This document shows positions 45,757 to 58,069 of a DNA stretch of 64,000 nt, piece by piece. The position numbers and the translations under genes were made by a program. Numbering within the stretch: the stretch's first letter is position 1; the number at the start of each line of letters is the position of its first letter. The notes beneath the pieces are model-generated. The model was not told the DNA's origin. It saw only the letters and a list, made by a program, of their open reading frames with translations, and made no database searches. Origin of the DNA: Ustulina deusta (taxonomy: Eukaryota > Ascomycota > Sordariomycetes > Xylariales > Xylariaceae); assembly GCA_023159155.1 (NCBI GenBank), contig JAJNNX010000016.1, positions 372,001 through 436,000 of the forward strand. Reading direction: 5' to 3'.

Positions 45757-48700
45757 TCAAAGTACAACAAGGTTATTGATCGTCAACCCCTGACTCTCAA
45801 CATGGTATCTCCTCCTCATGCCAATACTCCTCGCCGTCTTCAGTAGCTCGTATGTCGTCTCTCCATCGCCTACCATCAACATGGGAATGGGACGGTGTCG
45901 CGGGATACCCGCGGGCGTCCGCTGCTCCTCATCCAACAACGGCCGGATTAAGTTGAAGCCCCAGACATCTTCTTCGCCTTGGTTCAGTGACTCTTTGTCG
46001 TCTGATACCACAATGACAAGTTGTAACCCGTTGCGGTGGGGTGCGAAGGAGGGGATGTTGGCCAGCTTGTCGGAGAAAGAACAGCCGCCTCGGCGCATGA
46101 TGATGATCTGATGCTGTTTCGGAGCTGCATCGGGTAGCTTACCCTGGCAAGCCTGATCCGCGAAGTACACTCGCCCCCACGAAAGCGACTCGATATGTGC
46201 CTTTAAATTTGGGTTTGGAGCCTCCAAAACGTCTGGCAAGGGTGCCACACCCACGCCTACGGGCGTGATTGCCGGGATAGTTATGTACTTGTAATCGATC
46301 TTCGGTGCGGGTTCAGGGCCAAATGTAGCCGCCGGCTCCCGTAAAGCCGATGTGAGTTGTTGTAACAGAGAATTAAATAGATTTGTTGCCCCTAGATCTG
46401 AACCCTGCATCTCAACAATAGGTTTTGTCTTGGGTTGGGGGGAATCCGTAGAAGTCGAGTTATGTGTTGGGATCATATTCGGAATCTCGATCTGCAGCAG
46501 GACATCGACAAGTACTGCATCACGAACGCGATGGAAAAGGGGGTCTGAAATGTCCGAAAGAATATCACGGGAAATGAAGACCTTCTCGTCTCTTCCAAGA
46601 AGAAAGTTACCTATACTATGCACTCTCCATCCTCGTTCCGATGTGATGGGGGGTTCTTCTAACACCATCCCTATTTTCAAGCCCGAGAGGCTATTGACAG
46701 CAATACCTTCGCTACCCATCCGAATCAAATTGTTGTTGCCGAACACGACGTTGAAAGCACTTCCTACAGACTGTTGAGTGTTAGAAGGGAACTCGATGAA
46801 ACTAGTGTGTCGCTGCTTGGATGCTACGCATATCCCATCGGTCGGCAACATGGATTGAGGAAGAGTCCAGGGGAAGTGTGTATGATTTGAGATAATTAAG
46901 GGTTTTTGTTCATCTGTACTTGATCGTCCCGCCTGGGATTCAAGGTTCACAACATTGTGAAAGTTAGGCACCTGATGAAGTCGAATCAAGGTCGCCGCAT
47001 TGTATAGGTCCGTCCGTGCGGCCGTGGCCGAGCCGGACAAGTGAGGAAGGGGCGGAGGCACGGGGCAAGTATTGGTGAAGCTCTCATCGAAGTAAGGCTG
47101 AAGAGATCTCTCGCTTCGCACCTTTTTAGGGCGGCGCGGAATAGTTTTGCGTGGAATAATCAGAGGGTGGCCCTCCGTTGTGAACACATATGACGCATCC
47201 AGTTTGTTGAGCGGATGATCTGCATCAAACAGGAGATATAGATACTTAGCAGTCTCCCCTAGGAAGAAACTCTCCATGCGATCGCTTTTCTCGCCGGTGC
47301 GCACATCTTGAAGACCCGACCAGCCACATTCTGTCCAACATCGCCTAGTTATGTCTCTCAACGTCATCTCACCGGCGTATAGATACCATGGGTCCTGGGT
47401 AGCCCGATATAAATGATACGTAGACTCGATAAACTCTGGCCGGCCAGGCCACCAGCCCAGTCCACCTTCAACGTGCCCATCACGGACTGACCAGCGCTCC
47501 GGTAGAGCAGAGTAACGTGTCCACAGCGCCGTGTAGAGAAGGTGTGTTTCGATAGCCTCGTCCAACTCTCCGGCGAGTGTGAGCAAGCCGGAATAATAAG
47601 CGCCCAAACTATCAATCCAAAAGGTTTGAGGAGACCCTGTAGAGATATGTGCGTTAACGTAATGGGGGTGATGCATGTCGGAATAGAGATGGCGCTTAAT
47701 GGCAGCATGAGCATGATGCCAGGCCTCAAGAAATGAATCGGGGGAGTTATCCTTGTCGGAAAGTGGGCTATAAATTTGATTCGGATCAAGCCAGGTTTCA
47801 TGAGTGATGTGATTGGGGATAGTTTGGTTCGGTAGTTCGTGACCAGACAAGAGAATATGTGTTTTGAGTGCGTATTCGAAGAAACTGTCAATCCCGGCAC
47901 CAATTCCAGAGAAGCCTCCTATCCAATGCCCCTCTTCTGCATCGACGCCAGCACCTATTAGACCAATATTACTTCTCCGCGACCAGACAGCCCAGAAAGC
48001 TCTCTTCGCCGCTTGCTCAAATCGAGGATCGCCCGTAAGACGACTCAGTACGGTGAATTCGAGAACGAGACTGCCAGCACCAGCACTGCATGTCTCCGTA
48101 ATTTCAGGGGATTCCTCAGGTTTGCTGGGGTGCGGACCGATATTTTCATGTAGCGGCGAATTCACGTAGAACGGTATACCATGCCGCAAGTTGACGCGGG
48201 GATACGGCATACCGGTCTGGGTATAGAAGGCCGGGAGTAAGCGTTGTGCCAAGTCGAGCGCAAGCCGCAATAGCTGGCCGTCATATTTGAACGAATTAGG
48301 CCAGGAAATAGGATGTTCTTCGATGTCCACGCCTGCTCTTTGAGGGGCGTAGCCTGTGATGGGCAGCTCGCCGACAGCAAACAAGTGTGCACTCAGCAAA
48401 CCGCCAACACCTCGAATCACAGTCTCAAACACTTGGACTTTGCTGTCGACATCAAAGCCTCGGCCCCGGGCTCCACGGCCAGACGGACCAGCTCGCCCAT
48501 CACCATACTGCACAACAAGTGCAGCCACGCCGTCCTGGAAATCGGCCAACGCCTTTGGACCGGTATTCCTACTATCGGGCGGCGCGGAGGCGAGAATGGC
48601 AAGAGTCGAGAGGCTATCAATCAAAGTCAACGAGTAGTTTCCGAGGACATCGTTGAGTTCGACATTTCTAGGATTGATGGGATCGCGAGTCAAGGGGGTG

Positions 48701-49046
48701 CACGAGACAGGACGCAGCTATGGGAGGCCAGGATGAGCAATCTGAGTCTACACGAAATACAGGCAGCAAGCGGAGCGCAAGAGGGCACAGCAGGACACAG
48801 CAGGGCGAAGCGTACCTCGTCTTCAGGGAAGGCTATCTTCATGTAGTTGTCGAAGCCGTGGTAGAACATGTCGACCGTGTGCTGGCGCAACTCGGCGACG
48901 CGGCCAGGCCGCATGGCCAGGACGGGGACCGCCAGCCATGGCGAGAGCAAGCACGCGCAGGCGACGACCAGCCCGACGAGGCGACACGACGTCGCAAGCG
49001 GACACGATGGGGCCAACTTGCAGCCGGCCGAGCCAGGCAAGGGCAT
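45757..49046 (-). CDS. mnl1: ER degradation-enhancing alpha-mannosidase-like protein (GH47, Mnl1/Htm1 type)
   Basis: Exon 1 is 49046-48816 and exon 2 is 48717-45757. The 100-bp phase-0 intron joins PEDE to LRPVSCTPL, reproducing the family junction; total 1,063 residues. A hydrophobic leader (LVGLVVACACLLSPWLAVPV) targets the ER. The GH47 core (about 45-560) shows HGFDNYMKIAFPEDEL, NDVLGNYSLTLIDSL, KYDGQLLRLALDLA, ETCSAGAGSLVLEF and FFLGETAKYLYLLF, and ends in TTEGHPL. A protease-associated (PA) domain sits near the C-terminus (MRRGGCSFSDKLANIP). EDEM proteins trim mannose from misfolded glycoproteins, with Pdi1 in yeast, to mark them for ERAD. No KDEL-type tail is seen. Start: ATG 49046 precedes a short signal sequence; ATG 49142 would add 32 residues with a second hydrophobic run. 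Confidence 0.92.
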
Positions 49047-51321
49047 CACCGGCAACAAGATGCAGAAGAATGCATGTGTGGATCGACAGGAGATGGCGGA
49101 TAGCGGATAGCGGATGGCGGATGGCGGGCGGCGAAACAACAAGCGCGAGGACTCGGTGAAGACGCTGTGACTGCGACTGCGACTGTGACTGCGACGCTGG
49201 GCTCACCGGTTGCGGCACCAGTCGAGGCGAGAGAGCACAGGACGCGGCGGGACGACGCAAGGAACACGCAATACGGTCAATTCAGGGCCGGCTGCGCTGA
49301 CGATGACATCGAAGTTCGTGCACGCCTTGATTTCCCTACAACTGGAGACAGCGGGGTGGCGATGCTAAGCAAGCTGTTGTGATTGTTGTTGATGTTGAGT
49401 TGAGGGGCGAGGCTCGTGTGACCAGGGACTTCCAGACAAAGTGTTCTTTTGCATGGTACTTCTATGTTAGGTGCATTAGTGGACGGATAGGATGGAGGTA
49501 TACCGACTGTATCCGCTAACACAATGCCTTGTCGGTTCAGTGCGTCGATAATAAGGCTCATCGACTAAATACATCCCTATTTAATTAAGGACACGTGCTG
49601 GCTACTTACATATGTAGGTACTGACTGACCAGGTGAACCACCTGTCTCTCAGCAACTGTACTTCGTCTACCGATGCAGATACCTACTCGGTACCTCGGTA
49701 TCTAGCGTCAATCTTTTAAAGCTTTTACCCGTCCACTAATATCATGAGTGTCGATGCAAATGCCTTAGTGTTGCTACTCTACTATTCGGTACCAGCAATG
49801 AACCATCTGCGACTATAACTCATTCAATACAGAACCATCTCAGCGAATCATCTTGCACCAAATTACAGGCAGCTTCGCAAAGAGGCGCGGCTTCGTATCC
49901 ATGGCCTCGGCTTGCCAATATTCAAGGCCAATGACGCAAGATCCCACAGTAAACGAAATACTTGGAAAAGGGTAGAAAGAGAATGCTTCCAGTAGCCATA
50001 CCCTTCGTGTCTTTCCTTGGGCCCAACTATGTAGGTTTGTGGTGTGTCAGTTGTTACTGCAATGTATACTACCTAAGGTGTGCCTGTCTGTATAACACGA
50101 GACATGAATCTTATAGATCTTATGACTCACCATGCCATCCCGTGCGGACGGTTAGGGCTGACACAAAGCGTTCTTCAGTGCTACACTTGCCGGGTTCATC
50201 CAATGAAACAGCATCGTGTCGTTACACTCGATGGACAAACGGACAGACGGGCAGACGATGGAGCAGCCAACGAGAACGGCGACAACAACAGCAATTAGGG
50301 AAGGTCGATTTAGAAGCGCCTAGATCGAATAAAATACTGCGTATACTGCGTAGGTAACGGATGCCGAGTAGCCCTTGATCCGTTCTAGTAAATCGCTCAG
50401 ATCTACCTCTACTACCAATCTCCCGATCGCCAACTCACCAACTCCACACCAAGTGCAACTCTGCAATGTACTTTCCTCAGTAAATCGTGGGATTTGGCGG
50501 CGCAGATCTATCGAAGATAATTTGAATCACAAACGCCTAGTGAGTATGTATGTAACCTTATGCTGTGTACAGCACCTTTATAAGGCTGGTCTAGAACCTA
50601 CATAGGTAGGTAGGTACCTAGCCGGTGCTACTCGGGGGCGGCCGAGAGATTGCATTTAATTTATCATAATCATACATGTTTTAACTAAAGAGATGCTGAA
50701 GTGGCTCACTACTACCTAGATAGTCGGCTATGTGCGAGGCAAAAATTATATAACACACTATTGACACCAGCGCCAAGAAATATTGAAACAAACATAAATT
50801 TCAATATATCCCTATTTACCGTTTCCCTATCGGTCCTCTTTGGCAAGGGCATAACCAAATAAAGCTTATTTGCACACTAGTAGGTGGATGGAGCTTGAGA
50901 TGAAACGCATACACTACACTAGACGTACGACTTTTTTTTGTTTTCTATAGCAAAATTAAACACCAATAATTTGTAGCTGCTGTCGGGACTGAACATGAAT
51001 ACAAAGATCTCCTGACATAGCACCATACATTTGCTCAGCGTCCGATGGAACGAGTGTAAAAAAATTATAGAATTATGTCGTGTACGCATTCTTCTAAGAC
51101 ATAGGTACAAAGCTCGAAAACCAACAGCAGAGTGACTAAGCACTCCCATTACGTTGTCGGCACATTTATAAGGTCAGCTTGGAGGGAAATTCTTCCCCTG
51201 GGCGCTCAACACGGCTAATAAGCCAGCAGCATGAATGAAATGAGTGAAACCCTCCTTCGCTCTACCACCATTCCTCCGCCAGCTCCTGGTCGCAGGAATA
51301 GACGGGACAAGTTGCCATCGC
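49047..51321. other. Intergenic
   Basis: Promoter of the EDEM gene, then AT-richer DNA with TAGGTAC units near 49,610-49,700 and 50,600-50,625. Open frames up to 131 codons (49962-50357) show no motif. No gene recognised. Confidence 0.5.
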
Positions 51322-52447
51322 TTAGACGCCAGGGGGCGTGATGCAGAGAACTGCCTGGCCAAGCTGTGCAGGAGGCTGTCAGTAACCGCAGTACGGAAAA
51401 CTCGGAGGTTGAGGAGTACACTTACGACGGGGAGGACGCAGCAGCGGGCTCGGTCGCCACCGGCGGCGCAGATGGCGCGGAAGTCGTCCGCGCCGCTTGG
51501 GACGGCAGCCGCTATAAGACGAGAGGTGTCAGATCTTGATGTCCCATGAGATAATGGTGAGATGTGAGAGATGACTTACGGCTGTGGCAGTCCAGGTCAG
51601 CAAGACCGAGAATATCGGTGGCGCAGCATTCCGGGCTGCTGTAGAGTCCGGCAGGGCAGGCAACGTAGTTAGTAGGATACGGTGTGGAAGTGGTGGTGGT
51701 GGTGGTAGGGTTACCGCCACCGGGAGTAGTCGTAGTAGTCGTGGTAGTAGGGTTGCCGCCACCAGGAGTAGTGGTTGAAGAAGTAGGGTTGCCGCCGCCG
51801 GGGGTAGTCGTGGTGGTAGGGTTGCCGCCGCCCGGTGTAGTCGTGGAGGTAGTGTAGCTACTGCTAGAAGTGGTGGAAGTACTAGGCTTCGACGTAGTGG
51901 TGGTAGAAGAACTAGGCTTCGACGTAGTGGTGGTGGAAGTACTAGCCTTCGACGTAGTGGTGGTAGAACTAGCCTTCGATGTAGTGGTGGTAGAAGAACT
52001 AGGCTTCGACGTAGTGGTGGTAGAGGAACTAGCCTTCGATGTAGTGGTGGTAGAAGAACTAGGCTTCGACGTAGTGGTGGTAGAACTAGCCTTCGATGTA
52101 GTGGTGGTAGAACTAGCCTTCGATGTAGTGGTGGTAGAGGAACTAGCCTTCGATGTAGTGGTGGTAGAAGAACTAGGCTTCCATGTAGTGGTAGAAGAGG
52201 TAGAATGAGGAGCAGTAGTGGAAGAAGTGTGGTAACTGCTGCTGGAAGTGGTGGACGAGGTATGGCCAGGGGTAGTGGTGGGAGAAGTTGGATAACCGCC
52301 TGTTGGGTAACCACCAGTTGGATAACCGCCGTTGGTGGTAGTAGTAGTAGTCGTCGACTTAGAAGTTGGGTACCAGTTCAGCTCGGCCAAGTCAATGGGG
52401 CTGGCCACGACGGTGGTAGCGAGAAGAAAGAGAACGGAGAACTGCAT
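51322..52447 (-). CDS. Class II hydrophobin with a long Ser/Thr-rich repeat domain
   Basis: Exons 52447-51580, 51511-51426 and 51363-51322 give 331 residues. A signal peptide (MQFSVLFLLATTVVASP) is followed by about 240 residues of low complexity: GGYPT units, about ten SKxSS(S)TTTT units, then PGGGNPTTTT units. The last 70 residues are a class II hydrophobin with spacing C-9-CC-11-C-16-C-8-CC-10-C (C264, C274-275, C287, C304, C313-314, C325), exactly the class II rule. Hydrophobins self-assemble at air-water or wall surfaces. The Thr/Ser stretch is probably heavily O-mannosylated and may tether the domain to the wall, as in Trichoderma QID3-like proteins (inference). Introns after the fourth Cys region and after the CC pair restore frame exactly. 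The opposite-strand open frame (51870-52208) is a shadow of the repeat. Confidence 0.92.
51840..52205. repeat. Coding minisatellite in the hydrophobin gene
   Basis: About ten units of 27, 30 or 33 bp, built on GTAGTGGTGGTAGAAGAACT plus AGGCTTCGAC or AGCCTTCGAT. Units differ in whole codons (one or two extra Ser codons), so length change keeps the frame. Neighbouring units are nearly identical, which suggests recent expansion. Confidence 0.9.
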
Positions 52448-54962
52448 CTTGGCTGCTCAGGTGAAGGAATGGAACTCTGTAGTTCTTTGGCAGAGAGAGT
52501 GCGTAAAGAATCAGAAGTTACGAGCTAGATGCTAGAAGGACCGGTGGTTCTGCCTGAGGAGTGAACTAGGATATATGAATCTGAGCGGGCAGAACACTAG
52601 GTATTTATATTTAGGGACGAGTGCTATTTCCCTTCCTGAGGGTCACCATCGCAAGTGTCGCCATCGATGGGGCCCTTTGCAAGCGTCCAATGAGTGACGG
52701 CAGGTCCACCTGCGCGATATGAAATGAGGCTTCGTGGACTCGATTTCTACAATATTACGATCGGATATCCCAGAACCGCTAGTAAGGAGACGGGTGTGTC
52801 GCCAAATCCGTGGCCTGCCAGCCCTTCCTAGAGGCCATGTCAAAAGAAAATTTCACACACACACCCCCCTCCCACTACCAAAAAAACAACAACAGCTTGA
52901 AAGAGGAAGGCTCAAAAACTTGAAAACTTCTTATTGCTGCTATCGTTATTATTGCGATTCCAAGCTTATATATATGATTCATAGATCTCATGATGAACTG
53001 CCTAGCTAGATGGATATCATTATTGCGCGCCCAAGTAATAAGATCTACCTGTACGATCGGGTGAGGGGGTGGGAATAACCTTTTCACTGGGAATAGCTTC
53101 TGCTTTTCCCAAGCGGCCTGCCGATTGCCGTCCCGAAAAAGAAATGAATCGTCGATGGAGCTGCCTCTGTTCACAGTCAATCTCTATGACTCTCGCTAGC
53201 AGATGCAAGATCCCAGTTTTGATCACACGGATTGCTGCCAGGAACATGACCTCGAGAAGTCAAGAATAGAAATGATCGTCGGCCTAGGCGGATCTTTGGC
53301 CAAGGCACCGCCAAAGTTAAGATTTAGGTGCCCTGGATAGATTATAAATATAATAATTATGCAGTTAACAAGCCCTTTCACTGCAGGAGTTGCAGACGAC
53401 GCGGAGAGGGGCGCAGATGTAGTCCACATGCGATGACGTCGGAGGCGGTTTTACGGCTCTTCTCACTTGCTGGCGAAGATGGAAGATGACATTATTGCAC
53501 ATACCTACTTAAAGTAGCTCTGGCGTTCGCATGGGCTGTGCAGCATGTGCTACACCACATGATGCCGTTTGCAGATAGTATATGAGGCATCCAGCCTAGT
53601 TCTGCAAAGTCTGACAAACTCCTCTGCCTAAGAGACTAATGGTGAGAGGTAATTAGCCCGTATGGCAGGTAGTGTAAGTGAGTTAGTACCCCAAGATTTA
53701 CGCTATCTAGGTTACCGTTGCACTAGACGAGCCGTGCCGAGAAGAGCTGCTAGCTCTCAAGGTAATTGGCATCTCTCCATCGAGGTTACTAGGTACACAA
53801 TGGAGACACGACGGCTTTATTTTATCGTTTTCTTCGCAGCATAACAAATCTGGTTCACGTTCGCAAACAATCCCACATGCACGCAGTCGGCAAATCGAAC
53901 GATATATAAAGCCTGGTTCCATGTCATAATTATTATGGACATTATATGTCCACTAGTGTAGGAAATCTATGCCAAGATGACTGTGGAATCAAGGCCTGGG
54001 GTAAAGGCAATACCGGGTAAGCAGTAGAGGACTCAGGCCAGTCGCCTTTGCATCCGGTTTGCTGGCACTGGTCTAGCCTGTGGAGATCCATCTGAATGGA
54101 CGGCTTACATTTTTCACGACATGCCGTTAGCGTGGGAAGATGCACCATCCACTAAAATTACCACCATGTCCATCATCAAATCACATATAGCCACCGTCGA
54201 CGCTCCGCTACACGCCTGACGTGGCGTGAAACGCTAGACTCCAAAGGCCATCCTACATCAATACTCTGTGGTGTATTCTCCTTAGCCCTGCAGCTCGCTT
54301 CCAACATTCTTTGCTTTGTCGGGCACTCACTATATTAGTTCCGATACACCCGACATGAGCGTCCCTTGTGTCTTACTTGTAGGATTTAGTGAGGCGCCCG
54401 AAACACTTGACAGAAGCTTCTCATTGAAGACGGCTGTCGAGGAGCTGAACGCGGGTGGTGGATAATGACGCCGATGAAGTGTATTGAGAGCGGACAACGA
54501 ACCGGAGTTTCCCCCCCCCCGGGAACGAGCTGAGCTACACTGAATACGCCACCGGCAATAGACCAGGTAGCAACAGGGATAAACAGGGAATTAGAAGGAC
54601 TATATGCCAAGAGCAGATTACCTACCTACGCCTGCATGACTTGCTCTGCCGAGAAGGTACAGACTGAACAAACCATGGCCATGGAAAGACGCAGCCATTA
54701 AGCGAGATACTTTTTCGTCCCGGCCGGTGTGAATGACGTACAGATAATGGGCAAGTATGTGGAACGTGACAGGTTCAGAAACACGATGTTCTAAGATCTC
54801 ACATTGCATTGTAGGACGTTACACAGATTGACCGAACCTAGTTATATATTCCAGCTATTATCACCACGTTCCTTTCCGACGGCCTTGTTTAGTCGATCAC
54901 CAGGTCGGGAAATTTCCTATTTAAGACATGCAGCGTAGTCAGCCTTTCGTTTCGCTGTAGTC
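52448..54962. other. Intergenic
   Basis: Hydrophobin promoter (52,448-52,640), then no recognisable gene. A C10 run lies near 54,511-54,520. All open frames are under 105 codons and unmatched. Confidence 0.5.
52602..52609 (-). promoter_or_regulatory. TATA box of the hydrophobin gene
   Basis: Minus strand TATAAATA about 155 bp before the ATG at 52447, a strong core-promoter element typical of highly expressed, regulated fungal genes such as hydrophobins. Confidence 0.5.
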
Positions 54963-55346
54963 ATGCTTCCTCCTGTCAAAAACGAGGGCATGCCTATACC
55001 AATCATAGTGTCGTACGAAGACTGGCTGCAGGTCAGGGGCAACAACGGCTCTAAGAGATCTGTTTTGAAATAGCACGACTTACATAATAAAACAACACTC
55101 TGCAGCTCCTCTTACCTTTATTTGCTACTAACATACAATTTCTAGTATTATGTAAAATTCAAGCTTGAAGAGCGGATTCCGTATAAGGGCCTAGACCACA
55201 TACGGCCCTACATTTGCCAGGTACAACCACCCTTTCTCGGCAAATACCTCTCCAGCCGAGAGTTAATTTACGAGAATATTACACAGTCACCATACAAGGA
55301 TATACTGACTTGTTATATCCCGAAGTGGACATATCGAACCGAGTAA
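54963..55346 (+). CDS. Possible small two-exon gene or gene fragment, unknown
   Basis: ATG 54963 opens MLPPVKNEGMPIPIIVSYED plus WLQ. A possible intron, 55032-55145 (donor GTCAGG, branch CTAAC, acceptor TTTCTAG), then joins in frame to YYVKFKLEERIPYKGLDHIR, with the frame ending at 55346, giving 89 residues. The branch/acceptor set is canonical and the composition is protein-like. In a third frame just beyond the stop, VVWDEQDRRLDRSSIEDLCV continues in a protein-like way, so this may be a frameshifted remnant of a longer gene. I do not recognise the family. Confidence 0.35.
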
Positions 55347-56276
55347 GGTAGTTTGGGATGAACAGGATCGTCGCCTGGATCGCTCAAGTATAGAAGATCT
55401 CTGCGTGGCCTGTCGGGCTCTTCATCTCCTCAGGGGTCAGTAAGGCTTGCGGCGCTCGGTTGGTGTTGGCATGTTTTGAGAATTGATCATTCTGGTCTCC
55501 CTCCTAGCTTTCTGGATAGGTTTACACTAGACTAAGACTCAACAATTCCGACGCTGCCGGCTGGCGTTGTGTAGTCCCCGGTAAACAGAATGGTCCGACA
55601 TACGCCCATTTTCCACTTCATCCTAAATAAGACGGGTCATCCATGTCCACGCAGACCTTCCACTACTGTTGACTTTCCAGAGAGCACCAATAACGTGCCT
55701 GCACTAAACCCAGTCAGCTGGAAGACATTAGTCAAATAAAATTTTCATCTACACCATGAGCCTTACTTTTCCCATGCATAGACAAGCAAGAACTGGTAGG
55801 TTCCTGCAAAGGGTGGTTTGCAAAAGGTCTCTTACCGTCAGCGGCTCATCCTCCCGATCTTGCAGCCATGGATAGCTATCGAATGGGTTATTAAAGCCCG
55901 CGCAGCTATGACCGGCGAAGTAATATATTTCGCATTCTCCAAGATAGTCCGTAAAATCTTATATCCCTTGCCCCGGCTCAGCAGTTCCTAGCGATGGTGA
56001 TCTTCACCAATCGCAAGGTATCGTCACCTCGTCCCTTGCAGATTGTCACACCTTCTGGGATGAGGGGTGTTCTGGATTGCGAGGATCGTTAGCGTGGATT
56101 GTCTATGCTCTTTGCATAACACCAAGTGCCTATCACAACCCCCTATCTAAAGGTTCTGACACATATGGAGGTCATATAGATTCGGTTGTGCGCTCCGGTC
56201 ATGACTAGGGCTGAACTAGGTGCCCATACAGAACTCCAATGACTGTATATCATATTCTTAATGCAAGAACTAGACG
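55347..56276. other. No clear gene; scattered coding-like fragments
   Basis: On the minus strand near 55,640-55,700 the frame AGTLLVLSGKSTVVEGLRG resembles a nucleotide-binding P-loop, and near 56,000-56,080 LAIQNTPLIPEGVTICKG is open, but both are short and unconnected. They may be worn gene pieces. Confidence 0.3.
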
Positions 56277-56806
56277 ATGACACCACTCGATCCAGAACTA
56301 TTTCCCATGTGCCATAGCATCAAGCCGCATGAGCGGGAATCGATTCAAAGCGCCGGTTGAGATCCACCGTATGTGAGGCCATTCGTCATCATAGGGGGGA
56401 GGGGGGGGGGTTGAGTGAATCCAAATCAGTTAGGGCTGGATGCACGATGGTTTGCCACAGCCATTTGAGCATCTTGGTGCTTCCAAGACTATTCTTCTCC
56501 ATTTTGCTGTCAATATCATCGAGGGGAGGTCAGGTAAAGGGACGGCGCGTATTTCTTGACCCAACATTGATTAGCATCACAACTAAATCAGCTGGCATTG
56601 ATGCCTACGAGGGGGCCGCCGCTCCCAGTGGCTCGTACCTCTGCTTCGTTAAGTATCACCAGAAAACTCTCAGGACCGGGAAGGAGTCGGATCTCATGAG
56701 GCAGCTTCTCGAGATCTTTGCCGGCTCGGGACTGCTGGTATATATCTCCCCATTCATCCAACTCTCTAGGAGGAAGGCTGCTAGGAACGGCAGAGCGGCC
56801 AAATAA
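56277..56806 (+). CDS. Possible small gene or remnant, unknown
   Basis: A short frame, MTPLDPELFPMCHSIKPHER plus ESIQSAG (56277-56355), may splice over a G-rich intron (donor GTTGAG at 56356, an acceptor near 56,530) to QVKGRRVFLDPTLISITTKS. The frame then stays open to 56806 and includes EGAAAPSGSYLCFVKYHQKT and RQLLEIFAGSGLLVYI. The second part alone is open from 56357. It reads like real protein, but I know no family for it, and the splice is weak. It faces the TPR-like relic on the other strand. Confidence 0.35.
56401..56410 (+). repeat. G10 homopolymer
   Basis: Ten G preceded by GGGGGGA. If the 56357 frame were translated through it, the run would make it unreliable; it fits better in an intron. 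Confidence 0.8.
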
Positions 56807-57036
56807 TGGCTAGAGGTTAAAAAAACCCCCCCGGTCTGCAAACTGGGACGTAGATCGACTCGCAATCCTGGGGAGACTTGTCAAATGCTCTGCGCCCCGT
56901 TCCAAAGGTCTAACACCACGGGAGCATCTTTTTCTAGGAATAACCTCACGCTGCTACGTCGGAGACCATTTCAAACCCTCGGCCTAGCGAGACTGGCTTG
57001 TCGGAGAAGTCTAGGACATTGACGCAGGCACGGGCA

Positions 57037-58069
57037 TCAAGCCAACTGCGATGCTTGCGCCTCAAAAGCTACTTCAATGTCGCCAGAGGAACGGAAGACA
57101 TGCAACACAGATTTGCCAGCAGCGATAAGGACCCTAGGAGATGAATTGCCATGGCGTACAGAAGAGTCAAAACACTCTATCGACTCGGTACAATAAGCCT
57201 CTTCGCGACTTCTTGTTCTCAAGAGGTAGAGACATGATCCCAGTTCGTTCAAATATTGTTCTGAGTTAGGACTTTCTTTTGGGGTATGATCGATCGCTCG
57301 TCTCATGAACCGTGTACCCCCTCTAACGATGCTTAGCCAATCTCCGTTCCCTCCTTCATCGCACTCGATGCCCAAACTGTTCTCGAGAGTGTACAAGAAC
57401 ATGCCTCGCGATGGGTCGGCATCTGATCTCACGTCGACTACCGACCGGGCAATACCCAATGCTTTTCGGAGGCCTTCTTTCGCTTGGGCCGCGACGAGTC
57501 GTAATAGAGCTGCCTTTCGCCTGAAAGTTCCGGGCGACGTGGTGCGTTTGAAGGACCACGACCGATCTCCAAGGCTTCTTGCGAGGCCACTCATATAAAG
57601 GGGGTGGAGGATGTTGGTATCCGGAGCTGAGTCAACAATTTCTATTTGAATCTTGACAGCCTCGTTGAGGTCTGCCACAGCATCGTCAAAAGAGTTCTCC
57701 CTGGTATACTCAAGAACCTTTCCTCAAAAGTATGTTCCTGTAGTACCTGCGGCGAAGTTGGCCCCCGAGTGTGCTCGGGCTCGCCCGGTATTTGATGGAA
57801 TCTTTTTTTTTCCGATAACATAATAGCTTGTTGCATATCGAACACCACTCTCCAGTGCGAATTTTTTGCAAGTTCTTCTAACGTCGCCGGGCGCTGATTC
57901 GAGTTGGACCACGGATATTTACAGAGAAAATGTCTCAGACTTTCAAATGCGTTTCCAACGTCGCTGGGTGCCGAAAATCTCTTCACGATTTATTATCGTC
58001 AAGATACACCCCTGACCACGACTGAGCCGTTCTAGCTAGGCTCCCGGACACTTCTTCATACTCGCTCAT
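57037..58069 (-). pseudogene. TPR-repeat protein relic (fungal TPR/CHAT type)
   Basis: On the minus strand a frame to stop 57037 contains AVADLNEAVKIQIEIVDSAP, then GLRKALGIARSVVDVRSDAD and SEQYLNELGSCLYLL. These are spaced about 40 residues apart like the degenerate TPRs (ADLDEAIxxxxEAVDATP) of fungal TPR-CHAT proteins. Upstream, in a different frame, VGNAFESLRHFLCKYPWSNS plus a Pro/Gln-rich piece leads to a frameshift near 57,690-57,720. A still earlier ATG (58069, MSEYEEVSGSLARTAQSW) runs into TGA. No CHAT caspase-like domain follows within the next kilobase. A frameshift, a stop and the missing effector domain make it a pseudogene. Confidence 0.5.

Noticed and set aside
51870..52208. 112-codon plus-strand frame of repeated EELGFDVVVV units
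   Set aside because: It is the antisense shadow of the hydrophobin Ser/Thr minisatellite; the minus strand has the signal peptide and the cysteine-spaced domain.
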